From positions 1-64,000 of the forward strand of contig CAVZID010000030.1 of the NCBI GenBank assembly GCA_963775245.1: 64,000 bases of DNA. Direction: 5' to 3'. A program made the position numbers and the translations under genes. Source of the stretch: CAVSWT01 sp963775245 (GTDB lineage Bacteria; Bacteroidota; Ignavibacteria; Ignavibacteriales; Ignavibacteriaceae). Under the pieces are notes generated by a model. The model was not told the DNA's origin, did not search any database, and saw only the letters and a list, made by a program, of their open reading frames with translations. Positions within the stretch are counted from its first letter, which is position 1. The number at the start of each line of letters is the position of its first letter. This document shows, piece by piece, positions 25,984 through 35,512 of the stretch.

Positions 25984-27483
25984 ATGAAAGTATTCGTTAC
26001 CATTATATCATTGTTTTTATTATCACTTTCAAATCTTTCCGCACAATTAAACAGAAATATTTCTGTAAATAATTTTGGAAATAATATTTTTTCAATCTCA
26101 GTTGATCCTCAGCTTCACTATGATTACGGACTTGCTTATCCAGTTACTTACAAATTTTCATTACCTCCAGTAATTAAAGAATTAAAAGCGTATAAAAAAT
26201 ATTCGTTTAATCAAAATTGGGTGAAGGTACCTGAGAAAACTTCAAATGATTTTTTTAATGGAATTGAGGCAGCAAGATTTGATTACACAAATAACAACGC
26301 GTTTTTATCAATATCTTTTAGCAATTTAACCGACACAATCTATTTAAAAATTACAGATAATTCTGATAATAATGTTTCACTTAATTTTTTAGGTATATCT
26401 AAATATTATGACAATCGTCAGGCCGCGGTAACTTGCTCGATTGATGACTGGCAATGGGCATTTGTTGATGATTTCAGAGAGTCAATCTGGCATTTAAGAA
26501 AAAATAATTTATGGGTAACTGCGGGAATTATTTCCGATTCTGCTTATACCGATGATTACACCTGGCAGCAGATACAAACCGAACTTGATTCAGGCTTAGT
26601 TGAAGCTGCGGCGCACAGCCGTAATCATTTGCACATTCCTTATGATGATCCATATAATGAAGTAACTGGCTGCAAAGAGGATATTATTAATAATCTGACT
26701 TTGCCCCCCTTGTTCCGAAAAGGAAATGAAGAATATGTATACGTGTGGATCGCTCCGTATGGTGAGTATGATAATGCAACCGATTCTTTAGTAAGTGTAG
26801 ATAAATTTCTTGTAACCCGCTTGGTGGACTGGTATAATTATTCATTTTCTGCTTGGCAGAAAAATAAAAATAATTTTGCTCCTGTTGGTATGGCGTATGA
26901 AATGGGGGAAACCCCGTGGGGAGGAATTTATAATATTGACACTTTAAATAATACTTTTGATGAAGTTGTTAAAAACGGTGGAATATATCATTTGATGTTT
27001 CACCCTCAAGTTCTTGCAGATTCCAATTCATGGCAGAAAGGTTATCCTGAAGAGCATCTGGAATATATAAGTAATCGGAAAAATATCTGGTATACCGCTT
27101 TTGGCCATTTATATTTATACCACTTGCTAAAGTATAAAACTCCTGCAACAGGTCTCTATGCAAAAGATAAAGATATAATTCCTTCAAAATTTGTTCTCTT
27201 TCAAAACTACCCAAATCCTTTTAATTCAACAACGAAAATAAAATATAGCATTCCTAATGTAGAGACGAATAGCAATGCGTTTGTACAATTGAAAGTTTAT
27301 GATTTACTTGGAAAGGAAGTAGCAACACTTGTAAATGAAAATCAGCTGCCTGGTAATTATGTAGTAACTTTTAATGGAAGTAATTTGTCAAGTGGAATAT
27401 ATTTTTATCGCATAGCGATCTATTCGGACAAATTACAAACAGAAGGATTTACTCAGACAAAAAAGCTTTTGCTGATGAAATAA
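25984..27483 (+). CDS. Secreted polysaccharide deacetylase-like protein with T9SS sorting domain
   Basis: A 499-residue exported protein. Signal peptide residues 1-20 end at LSA-Q. The middle resembles a NodB-type deacetylase: SIDDW at 152-156 supplies the Asp pair, HSRNHLH at 211-217 supplies the metal His residues, and IAPYGEYD near 256 corresponds to the conserved aromatic/Pro loop. The last roughly 95 residues form a type A T9SS sorting domain (FVLFQNYPNPFNSTTKI, VYDLLGKEVATLV, LSSGIYFYRI), which directs secretion across the outer membrane by the type IX system and often surface attachment. Substrate unknown. It stands alone between gaps on both sides. Confidence 0.85.
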   Translation: MKVFVTIISLFLLSLSNLSAQLNRNISVNNFGNNIFSISVDPQLHYDYGLAYPVTYKFSLPPVIKELKAYKKYSFNQNWVKVPEKTSNDFFNGIEAARFDYTNNNAFLSISFSNLTDTIYLKITDNSDNNVSLNFLGISKYYDNRQAAVTCSIDDWQWAFVDDFRESIWHLRKNNLWVTAGIISDSAYTDDYTWQQIQTELDSGLVEAAAHSRNHLHIPYDDPYNEVTGCKEDIINNLTLPPLFRKGNEEYVYVWIAPYGEYDNATDSLVSVDKFLVTRLVDWYNYSFSAWQKNKNNFAPVGMAYEMGETPWGGIYNIDTLNNTFDEVVKNGGIYHLMFHPQVLADSNSWQKGYPEEHLEYISNRKNIWYTAFGHLYLYHLLKYKTPATGLYAKDKDIIPSKFVLFQNYPNPFNSTTKIKYSIPNVETNSNAFVQLKVYDLLGKEVATLVNENQLPGNYVVTFNGSNLSSGIYFYRIAIYSDKLQTEGFTQTKKLLLMK

Positions 27484-27630
27484 AAATTTTTTCATTCAGA
27501 ATTTTTTAGACTTCTCCAAAATTTTCATGAAGAACGCTTTTATTTAATAGCTATTAGATTTTTTAATTTTATGTGATATTTTTGTGATAATTAACTAATA
27601 TCTTTTATTTCAAGAATAGGAGATTTATAC

Positions 27631-28341
27631 ATGAACAATGTACTAGTTATTGAAGATGAAAAAGATATTTCAGATCTGTTGGAAATTCATCTATCTGATT
27701 TAAACTGTAAAGTAACTAAAGCCTATGACGGTAATACTGGATTAGACCTTGCAGTTAGTAGTAATTATGATTTAATTGTGCTTGACCTAATGCTTCCGGG
27801 CCTTGATGGTTTGGAAATATGCAAAGAAATTAGAAAGAAAGAAGTTTATTCCCCCGTACTAATTCTTACTTCAAAATCTGAAGAGTTTGATAAAGTTCTT
27901 GGACTTGAAATAGGCGCTGACGATTATTTAACAAAACCATTCGGTATACGAGAATTTATTGCAAGAGTTAAAGCAATATTTAGACGGGTGCAGGCAATTC
28001 AAAAAGAAACTGATACTGAAAGCGATATTAATATTGGCAATATTTCTATTGAAGTTTCAAAAAGAAGAGTTTTACTTGACGGTGAGCGAATCGAGTTAAC
28101 ACCAAAGGAATTTGATTTATTATTTTTACTTTCATCGCATCCCGGCAAAACTTATTCAAGAGAACAGTTGTTAAGTTTGTTATGGGGCTATCAATATAAC
28201 GGCTATGAACATACAGTTAATTCTCATATAAATAGGCTTAGAAGTAAAATAGAAGATGATGTATCTAATCCGAAATATATTTTAACAACCTGGGGAGTCG
28301 GCTATAGATTTAACGATTTGGAAAATTTAGTAAATGTTTAA
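27631..28341 (+). CDS. OmpR/PhoB-family response regulator
   Basis: A 236-residue regulator with a receiver (IEDEKD acidic pair, phospho-Asp52 in IVLDLMLPG, Thr in LILTSKS and Lys in LTKPF) and a C-terminal winged helix (ELTPKEFDLLFLLSSHPGK, VNSHINRLRSKIE, TTWGVGYRF). AGGAG lies upstream of the ATG. The kinase gene overlaps its end by eight bases, so the two are translated together and form a cognate pair. The stimulus is not evident from the neighbours. Confidence 0.95.
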   Translation: MNNVLVIEDEKDISDLLEIHLSDLNCKVTKAYDGNTGLDLAVSSNYDLIVLDLMLPGLDGLEICKEIRKKEVYSPVLILTSKSEEFDKVLGLEIGADDYLTKPFGIREFIARVKAIFRRVQAIQKETDTESDINIGNISIEVSKRRVLLDGERIELTPKEFDLLFLLSSHPGKTYSREQLLSLLWGYQYNGYEHTVNSHINRLRSKIEDDVSNPKYILTTWGVGYRFNDLENLVNV

Positions 28342-29851
28342 TAACGAAACTAAAATGCGTAAGAGAAAATTTATAGATAGTCTTTATTGGAAGATTGGGG
28401 CAACATTTTTATTTATCTTGATTATACTCTCGGCTGTTTATTTATACATTTCTGTATTCACTGCTGAGATGTATTTCCAGGAAGCAAATCAAAAGCTTAA
28501 TGCTGATATTGCGCCACACATTGCTAATGAAAATAAATGCTTTATAAATGGAAAAGTAAATGAAGATGTCTTAAAAAATGTCTTTCATAATGTAATGATT
28601 ATAAATCCGAGTATCGAAGTTTATTTACTGGATACTAAAGGAAAGATATTAACATACTATGCTCCTGATAAAGAAATAAAACTTAAATATCTATCATTGG
28701 AACCAATTCAAAAATACCTGGAAGGAGGAGGAAGAACTTTTGTAATGGGGCCGGACCCTAAAAACTTAAATAGAGAAAAAGCATTTTCAGCGGCAAAGGT
28801 GTACGAAGGAAAAAATCTTTGTGGTTATATCTATGTTGTACTTGAAAGTGAAGAATATGATAACGCAACTCAGATGGTTTTCGGCAGCTATATAATGCGT
28901 CTTGGTTTCCGTTCAATGATTATAACCTTATTAGCAGCGACTTTAATCTCTTTGATTGCATTAGGTTTTATAATACGAAATATGCGAAAAATTATTTCTG
29001 CTATCAGAGAATTTAAAAACGGTAATTTAAAAGCACGGGTGAAATTAAAAGGGAAAGGCGAGCTTTCTGAATTTGCAGATAGTTATAATGAAATGGCTGA
29101 TACGATAGTACGCAATATTGAAGATATGAAAACCATGGATAATTTAAGGCGTGAGCTTGTAGCAAATGTATCTCATGATTTAAGAACTCCACTTGCTTCC
29201 ATTCAAGGCTACATTGAAACTATTTTGATGAAATCGGAAACTCTTTCTGATGAGGATAGAACCAAATACATGCAGACAATTTTAAGCAGCACTGAAAGAT
29301 TAAAAAAGCTGGTTGAAGAATTGTTTGAACTTTCAAAACTTGAAGCACGGGAAACCAAACCAAAACCCGAAGCATTTTCAATTGCAGAGCTTGCTCAGGA
29401 TGTACAGCAGAAGAATTTAATAATTGCACAAAATAAAAATATTGAACTGACTACCACCTTCCCTTATGATCTACCGCTTGCTTATGCTGATATTAGAATG
29501 ATGGAAAAAGTGCTTCAGAACTTGATTGAAAACTCAATAAAATTTACAGAACCCAATGGTAAAATTAATATTCAATTAAAAAATGAAAACGATGAGATTT
29601 TAGTTAGTGTTAAAGATACTGGCGTAGGCATTTCGCCAAATGATATTGAACACATTTTTGACAGGTATAAACAAAGCAAAAGAACTAAACAAAATGACGG
29701 TGTTGGTTTAGGTTTGGCAATTGTTCATAAAATATTAGAAGTTCATGGGATAAATATTTCCGTTAGCAGTAATCCTGGAGAAGGTACTACATTTTATTTT
29801 AAGGTTCCAACCTATAAAACCGGGGCTAAAGTTATTAAGAATTATGCTTAA
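28334..29851 (+). CDS. Sensor histidine kinase with HAMP domain
   Basis: A 505-residue kinase with two membrane helices (about 17-37 and 195-217) around a periplasmic domain of about 155 residues. A HAMP linker (IRNMRKIISAIREFKNGNLKARV), a HisKA domain with the phospho-His in NVSHDLRTPLASI, and a HATPase domain with N box (NLIENSIKF), G1 (DTGVGI) and G2 (GVGLGLAI) follow. It partners the overlapping OmpR-type regulator. The periplasmic domain has no motif I recognise. Confidence 0.94.
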   Translation: MFNNETKMRKRKFIDSLYWKIGATFLFILIILSAVYLYISVFTAEMYFQEANQKLNADIAPHIANENKCFINGKVNEDVLKNVFHNVMIINPSIEVYLLDTKGKILTYYAPDKEIKLKYLSLEPIQKYLEGGGRTFVMGPDPKNLNREKAFSAAKVYEGKNLCGYIYVVLESEEYDNATQMVFGSYIMRLGFRSMIITLLAATLISLIALGFIIRNMRKIISAIREFKNGNLKARVKLKGKGELSEFADSYNEMADTIVRNIEDMKTMDNLRRELVANVSHDLRTPLASIQGYIETILMKSETLSDEDRTKYMQTILSSTERLKKLVEELFELSKLEARETKPKPEAFSIAELAQDVQQKNLIIAQNKNIELTTTFPYDLPLAYADIRMMEKVLQNLIENSIKFTEPNGKINIQLKNENDEILVSVKDTGVGISPNDIEHIFDRYKQSKRTKQNDGVGLGLAIVHKILEVHGINISVSSNPGEGTTFYFKVPTYKTGAKVIKNYA

Positions 29852-29929
29852 TAAAATTGTAGCATTATTCTTGATATAATTTCATCTCAAAAAGTTCATA
29901 TAGACCGATATAATTTTTAAGAATATATA

Positions 29930-30826
29930 ATGACCCTTGCACAAATAAAAAAGCATTCAGCTTTTCCATTCGTATTGTTATTTACTCTTTCAGTCATTTG
30001 GGGAAGCTCATTTATTTTAATAAAGAAGGGACTTGAATCTTTTACTCCAACACAAGTTGGAACAATTCGAATTTTCTTTGCATTTCTTGTTTTATTGCCC
30101 TTTGCTTTTTCATCTATTAATACAGTTTTTAAAAACAATTGGAAAAAAATTCTTTCACTTGGAATAATTGCAAATTTAATTCCTGCTGTTTTATTTGCAG
30201 CGGCAGAGACCGGTTTAAGCAGTTCTATGACGGGAGTTCTCAATGCTATTACTCCCATGATGACTTTGGTAATTGGTGCTCTCATTTATAAAAATGTAAT
30301 TCATAAAAAACAAACTTTCGGATTGATTATAGCCTTTGCCGGTTCACTAACTCTAAGCTTTGTTGGCAATACAGGAAATTTAGACAGCTTTAATGCATAC
30401 TCGCTTTATGTAATTGCAGCAACAATTTGTTATGGTTTGGGCTTGAATATGGTGAGGGCTCATTTTCTTAATATACGATCAATTACATTATCTGCATTAA
30501 CCATGTTTACAATCGGGCCAATTGCTTTGATATATTTGGTTAGTACGGACTTTTTTTATAGGCTTAACAATCTCGAAAATGCCTGGGCATCACTTGGTTA
30601 TATATTCTTACTTGGCGCTGTAGGTACCGGATTTGCTTTAATACTTTTCAATAGATTAATTCAAAGCACGTCAGCAGTTATGGCTTCTTCTGTTACATAT
30701 TTAATTCCAATAATCGCGGTTATTTGGGGGATAGAAGATGGAGAACCATTTTTTATACTTCATGTTGCTGCTATGATTTTGATTATATCCGGTGTTTTCC
30801 TGATAAATAAATTCAGCCATTCATAA
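29930..30826 (+). CDS. EamA-family (DMT) transporter
   Basis: A 298-residue inner-membrane protein with about ten helices in two EamA repeats, each starting with the family's WGSSFILIK-like phrase or its equivalent. Repeat one carries the GLSSSMTGVLNAITPMMT segment and repeat two the STSAVMASSVTYLIPIIA segment, the conserved end-of-repeat motif. Members export amino acids, metabolites or drugs; the substrate is unknown. A short hairpin with arms AATATC and GATATT right after the stop could be a weak terminator. Confidence 0.88.
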   Translation: MTLAQIKKHSAFPFVLLFTLSVIWGSSFILIKKGLESFTPTQVGTIRIFFAFLVLLPFAFSSINTVFKNNWKKILSLGIIANLIPAVLFAAAETGLSSSMTGVLNAITPMMTLVIGALIYKNVIHKKQTFGLIIAFAGSLTLSFVGNTGNLDSFNAYSLYVIAATICYGLGLNMVRAHFLNIRSITLSALTMFTIGPIALIYLVSTDFFYRLNNLENAWASLGYIFLLGAVGTGFALILFNRLIQSTSAVMASSVTYLIPIIAVIWGIEDGEPFFILHVAAMILIISGVFLINKFSHS

Positions 30827-31051
30827 AATATCTTTTCGGGATATTAAAATAATTTAACAATTACCCATTTATTATTGTTTTTAATTTCAACAATATTTTT
30901 GTCTGCTCAGAATAAAATAAAGTCAATTCTTAAAATTTATTAATCATGTTTTAATCCCAATTAAATTGTGATTTACTGCTTCCGTTAGTATTTTTGATAA
31001 CTCTAATTAAAAAATGATTTACAAACAGTTATAAGAATAGGGAGTTGTAAA

Positions 31052-32344
31052 ATGACAACTATTATAGATATACTTGGACGAGAGATTTTGGATTCAAGAG
31101 GCAACCCTACTTTGGAAGTTGAAGTACAGCTTGAAAGTGGAGTTATTGGAAGAGCAGCGGTTCCCAGCGGCGCATCAACCGGCGAGAATGAAGCTGTTGA
31201 ATTGAGAGACGGAGATAAAAATCGTTACATGGGCAAAGGCGTTTTAAAAGCAGTTGAAAATGTTAATGAAAAAATTGCAGATCAATTAATTGACTTTGAC
31301 GCGGTTGATCAAGCTGAGATTGATAAAATTTTAATTGATCTTGATGGAACTCCAAATAAAAGCTCACTAGGTGCAAATGCTACTTTAGGTGTTTCGCTTG
31401 CTGTTGCGAAAGCTGCCGCAGAAACTTTAGGGCTTCCTTTATATAGATACATTGGCGGAACAAATGCAAAAACTCTTCCTGTTCCAATGATGAACATTTT
31501 GAATGGTGGAAAACACGCCGATAATAATGTGGATTTCCAGGAGTTTATGATTATGCCTGTCGGCGCTCCAAATTTTGCCGAAGCTTTAAGAATGGGTTCG
31601 GAAACTTTTCATACTTTAAAAGGTGTTTTGAAGAAAAAAGGATACAATACTTCTGTTGGTGATGAAGGTGGATTCGCACCAAACTTAAAGTCAAATGAAG
31701 AAGCAATTGAAGTTATTTTAGAAGCAATTGATAAAGCCGGATATAAAGCCGGAAGTGATATCTTTATTGCACTTGACCCGGCATCAAGTGAAATGTGGGA
31801 CAATGATAAGAAATCTTATTTCTTTTTTAAGTCGGATAAATCATACATGGCTCCTGAGAAAATGGTTGATTATTATGTTAATTGGGTTAACAAATATCCA
31901 ATCATTTCTTTGGAAGATGGTATGGCTGAATTTGATTGGGATGGATGGAAACTTTTAACAGATAAAATCGGCGGTAAAATTCAATTGGTTGGAGATGACT
32001 TATTTGTTACCAATACTGAATTTTTATCAAAGGGAATTAGTCTTGGAGTAGCAAATTCAATTCTTATAAAAGTAAATCAAATTGGAACTTTAACAGAAAC
32101 TCTTGATGCTATTGAAATGGCAAAGAAAGCCGGCTACACAAATGTTATAAGTCACCGTTCAGGTGAAACAGAAGATGTTACAATAGCTGATATTGCCGTA
32201 GCAACAAATGCCGGACAGATTAAAACCGGTTCGCTTTGCAGAACAGATAGAATTGCAAAATATAATCAACTATTAAGAATAGAAGAAGAACTGGATAACA
32301 CTGCTGTATTTCCCGGAATTAGTGCAATAAACTATTCTGCATAA
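31052..32344 (+). CDS. eno: Enolase
   Basis: Enolase interconverts 2-phosphoglycerate and phosphoenolpyruvate in glycolysis in the cytoplasm. The 430-residue protein has EILDSRGNPTLEVEV at the N-terminus, the substrate loop SGASTGENEA, VGDEGGFAPN (catalytic Glu), the metal ligands around ALDPASSEM, ISLEDGM and VGDDLF, and the signature ILIKVNQIGTLTET with the catalytic Lys. GGGAGT precedes the ATG. It stands as a single gene closed by a strong terminator. Confidence 0.98.
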   Translation: MTTIIDILGREILDSRGNPTLEVEVQLESGVIGRAAVPSGASTGENEAVELRDGDKNRYMGKGVLKAVENVNEKIADQLIDFDAVDQAEIDKILIDLDGTPNKSSLGANATLGVSLAVAKAAAETLGLPLYRYIGGTNAKTLPVPMMNILNGGKHADNNVDFQEFMIMPVGAPNFAEALRMGSETFHTLKGVLKKKGYNTSVGDEGGFAPNLKSNEEAIEVILEAIDKAGYKAGSDIFIALDPASSEMWDNDKKSYFFFKSDKSYMAPEKMVDYYVNWVNKYPIISLEDGMAEFDWDGWKLLTDKIGGKIQLVGDDLFVTNTEFLSKGISLGVANSILIKVNQIGTLTETLDAIEMAKKAGYTNVISHRSGETEDVTIADIAVATNAGQIKTGSLCRTDRIAKYNQLLRIEEELDNTAVFPGISAINYSA

Positions 32345-32370
32345 ATCTTATTTAAATCATTAATTAAAAT

Positions 32371-32402
32371 AAAGGGCAGAGGTTTTCCTCTGTCCTTTTT
32401 TA
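32371..32402 (+). terminator. Rho-independent terminator after enolase
   Basis: AAAGGGCAGAGG, a TTTT-type loop and CCTCTGTCC followed by TTTTTT form a GC-rich stem with a U-run, 27 bases after the enolase stop. It is the clearest intrinsic terminator in the window and separates enolase from the next transporter gene. Confidence 0.88.
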
Positions 32403-32445
32403 TATAATTATATTTTATTCAAATTAAATCTATAAGTTATAACTG

Positions 32446-33336
32446 ATGCCATACATTGGTGAACTCAGTGCGTTATTGACAGCATTATTATGGTCAGGAA
32501 CATCTTTGGCGTTTTCTTCTGCTGCTGTTAAAATAGGGCCGCTTCAGTTAAATATTAATAGAATGATACTTGCCTGTGTTTTTCTCGCTTCTACTATTTT
32601 TATTTTTAATTTTGATACTTCGATAACATTAAAACAAATAATTTATTTATCGATTAGTGGTTTTATTGGGCTCGTTTTCGGGGATAGTTTTTTATTTAAA
32701 GCTTACGAATTAATTGGCGCTCGAATCAGCATGTTATTGATGGCATTGTCGCCTGCTATGGCAGCTATTTTCGCTTTTTTCTTTTTGGGAGAAGGCCTTT
32801 CATTTTGGGGAATAACCGGAATGCTCGTTACAATTACAGGAGTAGCTTTTGTAATTCTGGAAAGAAATGAATTACCTGGCGTTAAAGTTACGATTAGTAA
32901 ACCAGGAATATTCTATGGAGTACTTGGAGCATTGGGACAAGCAGCTGGATTAATATTTGCAAAGTTTGCTTTTCAAGAAGGTGAAGTTGATAAAATGGTT
33001 GCCACCTTTATTAGAATTTTTGCTTCGGTTGCTATTCTACTTCCGGCGGCAATTATTTTGAAAAAGTATTTAAATCCCATAGCACTATATAAAAATGACA
33101 TTAGAGCATTTGGTGCTACTTTAATCGGAACAGTTTTAGGGCCTTATCTTGGAATTACATTCAGCCTTGTTGCAATAAGCTATACAAAAGTTGGCATTGC
33201 TTCCACTCTCATGTCTACCATGCCGATTTTAATGCTTCCTATGGTTCATTACATTTATAAAGAAAAGCTTACAATGAGAGCCATTGCAGGCGCTTTTATT
33301 GCCGTTGCCGGAGTTGCTATTTTGTTTTTAAGATGA
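32446..33336 (+). CDS. EamA-family (DMT) transporter
   Basis: A 296-residue protein of about ten membrane helices in two EamA repeats. It opens with GELSALLTALLWSGTSLAFS, and the first repeat ends with ARISMLLMALSPAMAAIFAFFFLGE, the typical phrase of this family; the second repeat ends around GIASTLMSTMPILMLPMVHYIYKE. It is more distant from the EamA protein at 29930 than a recent duplicate would be. Substrate unknown. Confidence 0.88.
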   Translation: MPYIGELSALLTALLWSGTSLAFSSAAVKIGPLQLNINRMILACVFLASTIFIFNFDTSITLKQIIYLSISGFIGLVFGDSFLFKAYELIGARISMLLMALSPAMAAIFAFFFLGEGLSFWGITGMLVTITGVAFVILERNELPGVKVTISKPGIFYGVLGALGQAAGLIFAKFAFQEGEVDKMVATFIRIFASVAILLPAAIILKKYLNPIALYKNDIRAFGATLIGTVLGPYLGITFSLVAISYTKVGIASTLMSTMPILMLPMVHYIYKEKLTMRAIAGAFIAVAGVAILFLR

Positions 33337-33360
33337 GTAATTAATCTAAGTGAATTTGGA

Positions 33361-33423
33361 AGCCACTAATTTCACCAATTCCATTTTTCTAATTTATTCG
33401 GTTAATTAGTGCAATTCGTGGCT
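33361..33423. repeat. Intergenic inverted repeat, AGCCACTAATT-type
   Basis: AGCCACTAATTTCACCAATT on the left is mirrored by AATTAGTGCAATTCGTGGCT on the right (20-base arms with four mismatches) around an AT-rich loop. It fills the gap between the convergent EamA and lipoprotein genes and could act as a shared terminator. The layout is like the other intergenic elements of this window, though the sequence differs. Confidence 0.7.
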
Positions 33424-33430
33424 AAAAGAA

Positions 33431-34351
33431 TTAGTGCATTTCAAAGCTTTGTTTGTCTTTTAAATCTTTTCCGAAATTTTCCTTGTACATGTCTTTGTAT
33501 TTTTCTAATAGCTGGTCATCGACTTTCTTTCCGTTCACAGTCATTTCTTTTGAATTCAATTCAACATCAATCTTTTCATCAGCGGAATTAATCAATTTAT
33601 CTTTAACCATTTCAGTTTTCATATCATCAATAAAAGAATCCAGCTTCTTCAAATCCTTATCAAGTGTATTAATATTAATGTTGACATCTTTAATATTATC
33701 CATGGCTTTATCAATTTCAGACTTAATCTTATCCATATCGATGTTTATATCCATATTCAAATCAAAATTCAAATCAAGATTTTCCAATTCATCATTTAGG
33801 TTTTTGATTTCATCTTCAAGATTATCTTTGTCAAAATTAAAATGAAACTTTTTTATTTTAACATTCTCCAATTCTTCTCTTGCTTTTTCCATATTTCTTT
33901 TTAATAATTCTTTATCAAGAATTTTTGAACTGATTTTTATTTTACCTTCATGTAATTCTTCTTTTCCAAAGGATCCTTCGGATAATTTCTTCATATTGTC
34001 TGAGAAGTCTTTCATATTAAAATTAAAAGTTGAATCATTGAGGTGAAATGAGAAATGTTTTTTCTTATGAAGCTTGCCGAGATTTTCATATACAAGGTCA
34101 TCATAATTACTTATTTGATTATCCGGAATTTTATTACCATCAACATATAATAATTTAATTGAATCGCCGACAAATTCAGCTTCGTAATGTTTTGTAGCTC
34201 CATCATTATTGCTATTAAAAGAAAAAGTGGGGTTGCTTGATTTGTTTATCTCCTCTTTATTTGAAGTCACCTCTTCTTTAGATGAAGAGCAAGCGGATAG
34301 AAAGAAACTTCCCAAAACCAACAGAACAAAAAGTATAATTATCTTTTTCAT
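33431..34351 (-). CDS. Lipoprotein of unknown function with duplicated C-terminal motif
   Basis: A 306-residue lipoprotein: signal peptide with lipobox LSAC at residues 18-21, followed by a Ser/Lys/Glu-rich linker. Two related segments bracket the protein, YVDGNKIPDNQISNYDDLV with YENLGKL near residue 75-95 and TVNGKKVDDQLLEKYKDMY with KENFGKDL near 270-298. The middle is Asp/Asn/Lys-rich with heptad-like hydrophobic spacing, suggesting a long helical or coiled region (DNLEDEIKNLNDELENLDL). No enzyme motif. Probably anchored in a membrane on the periplasmic side. I do not recognise a family. Confidence 0.75.
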   Translation of the reverse strand: MKKIIILFVLLVLGSFFLSACSSSKEEVTSNKEEINKSSNPTFSFNSNNDGATKHYEAEFVGDSIKLLYVDGNKIPDNQISNYDDLVYENLGKLHKKKHFSFHLNDSTFNFNMKDFSDNMKKLSEGSFGKEELHEGKIKISSKILDKELLKRNMEKAREELENVKIKKFHFNFDKDNLEDEIKNLNDELENLDLNFDLNMDINIDMDKIKSEIDKAMDNIKDVNININTLDKDLKKLDSFIDDMKTEMVKDKLINSADEKIDVELNSKEMTVNGKKVDDQLLEKYKDMYKENFGKDLKDKQSFEMH

Positions 34352-34502
34352 AAGCCTCTCCTAATTTTTTTAAATTTGTTTGATTACTTAATTTTTAAGA
34401 CGAATAGGAAATTTAAAAGTTAGATTAAAATGGCGAAGAATTATTAAAGAATTTTATTTAAATGATGAACGGAAATATGGAAGGATGAATAAAAAATTTT
34501 AG

Positions 34503-35021
34503 TTAGAATACCTCCTGTAATAAATGTTTGTATGTTTGAAAAGTTCTATCATCAAAACAGACAAAAATTACTTTCTCCATTGAAGTTTCTTTTTCAAAAA
34601 AATTCTTTACTTCATTTAAAGCAATTTTTGAAGCTCTTTCTAAAGGGAAATGATAAACACCTGTACTGATGGCCGGGAAAGCAATTGTTATTAAATTATT
34701 TTCAACAGCAAGTTTTAACGAATTGCGATAACAGTTTGCTAGCAGCTCATCTTCTTTATGATTGCCGCCGTCCCAAACAGGCCCAACAGTATGAATAATA
34801 TTTTTTACCGGAAGATTAAAGCCGGGAGAAATTTTTGCTTCGCCTGTATTACACCCGCCAAGCTTTTTATTGAACTCTAATAACTCAGGCCCAGCAGCGC
34901 GGTGGATAGCTCCGTCAACTCCGCCGCCCCCCAACAAAGAAGTATTTGCTGCATTTACAATTACATCAACATTTAATTTTGTTATGTCGCCTTGCTTAAT
35001 TTCAATTTCACCTTTTAACAT
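34503..35021 (-). CDS. Macrodomain protein (O-acetyl-ADP-ribose deacetylase-like)
   Basis: A 172-residue stand-alone macrodomain of the YmdB/MacroD type. The ADP-ribose-binding signature is complete: DVIVNAANTSLLGGGGVDGAIHRAAG, then GEAKISPGFNLP, IIHTVGPVW and IAFPAISTGVYHFP. Such enzymes hydrolyse O-acetyl-ADP-ribose or mono-ADP-ribosyl links on proteins. It is a single gene, not obviously tied to its neighbours. Confidence 0.93.
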   Translation of the reverse strand: MLKGEIEIKQGDITKLNVDVIVNAANTSLLGGGGVDGAIHRAAGPELLEFNKKLGGCNTGEAKISPGFNLPVKNIIHTVGPVWDGGNHKEDELLANCYRNSLKLAVENNLITIAFPAISTGVYHFPLERASKIALNEVKNFFEKETSMEKVIFVCFDDRTFQTYKHLLQEVF

Positions 35022-35084
35022 AATTAAATCCTTTTGATTAGAATCTTAATGTCAAATATTTAATATAAAATTTCGTTGCTCGTG

Positions 35085-35448
35085 ACTCCAGTCATGATAG
35101 AGTGCATTTAACGCTCCGTTCTGTCCGAAGGACTCCTTTGGAGGAGAACTGAGCTGCGAGTATAAAACTTCTCACATAGTGATAGCGATGCTAAAATATT
35201 TTTGCTAGAATATAAAATAAAATTAAAAATGAAAGAAGTAAAATACGTATAATAAAAACTTCCGAGATTTTCCTAACCCCCGTAGGTTTGGTTTGCTGCA
35301 TAAACTGAAAACCCTCATGGTTTCTCTCGTTTAAATCGATATTCAGTATCAAAAAAGAAAGTTTATTAATCTTAACCTTGAGGGGTTTATGCTATAATAA
35401 GTGTTGTTGCTTTTAAGCCTCCCCTTCAGGGAGGTTTGGTGGGGCTTA
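35085..35448. repeat. Repeat-rich intergenic region
   Basis: This gap holds several inverted repeats and no gene. At 35085-35168, GCTCGTGACTCCAGTC faces AACTGAGCTGCGAG imperfectly. At about 35298-35392, GCATAAACTGAAAACCCTCA faces TTGAGGGGTTTATGC. At 35417-35443, CCTCCCCTTCAGGGAGG is a compact hairpin followed by TTTGGTGGGGC. The sequence looks like several intergenic elements inserted side by side. GC content is visibly higher than in the surrounding gaps. Confidence 0.55.
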
Positions 35449-35485
35449 AAAAAAACCCCCAAAGCGGTAAAGAACTTTGAGGGTT
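35448..35485 (-). terminator. Rho-independent terminator of the minus-strand redox operon
   Basis: Read on the minus strand, AACCCTCAAAG, a ten-base loop, and CTTTGGGGGTT are followed by a run of T. The stem of about 11 pairs (one G-T mismatch) plus U-run lies 28 bases after the last stop of the operon ending at 35513. Confidence 0.8.
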
Positions 35486-35512
35486 ATTGAGTTATTTGTG
35501 TAGGACTAAAAA

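Noticed and set aside
35022..35512. CRISPR array
   Set aside because: The repeats are inverted and mutually different, without regular direct-repeat/spacer spacing or cas genes.
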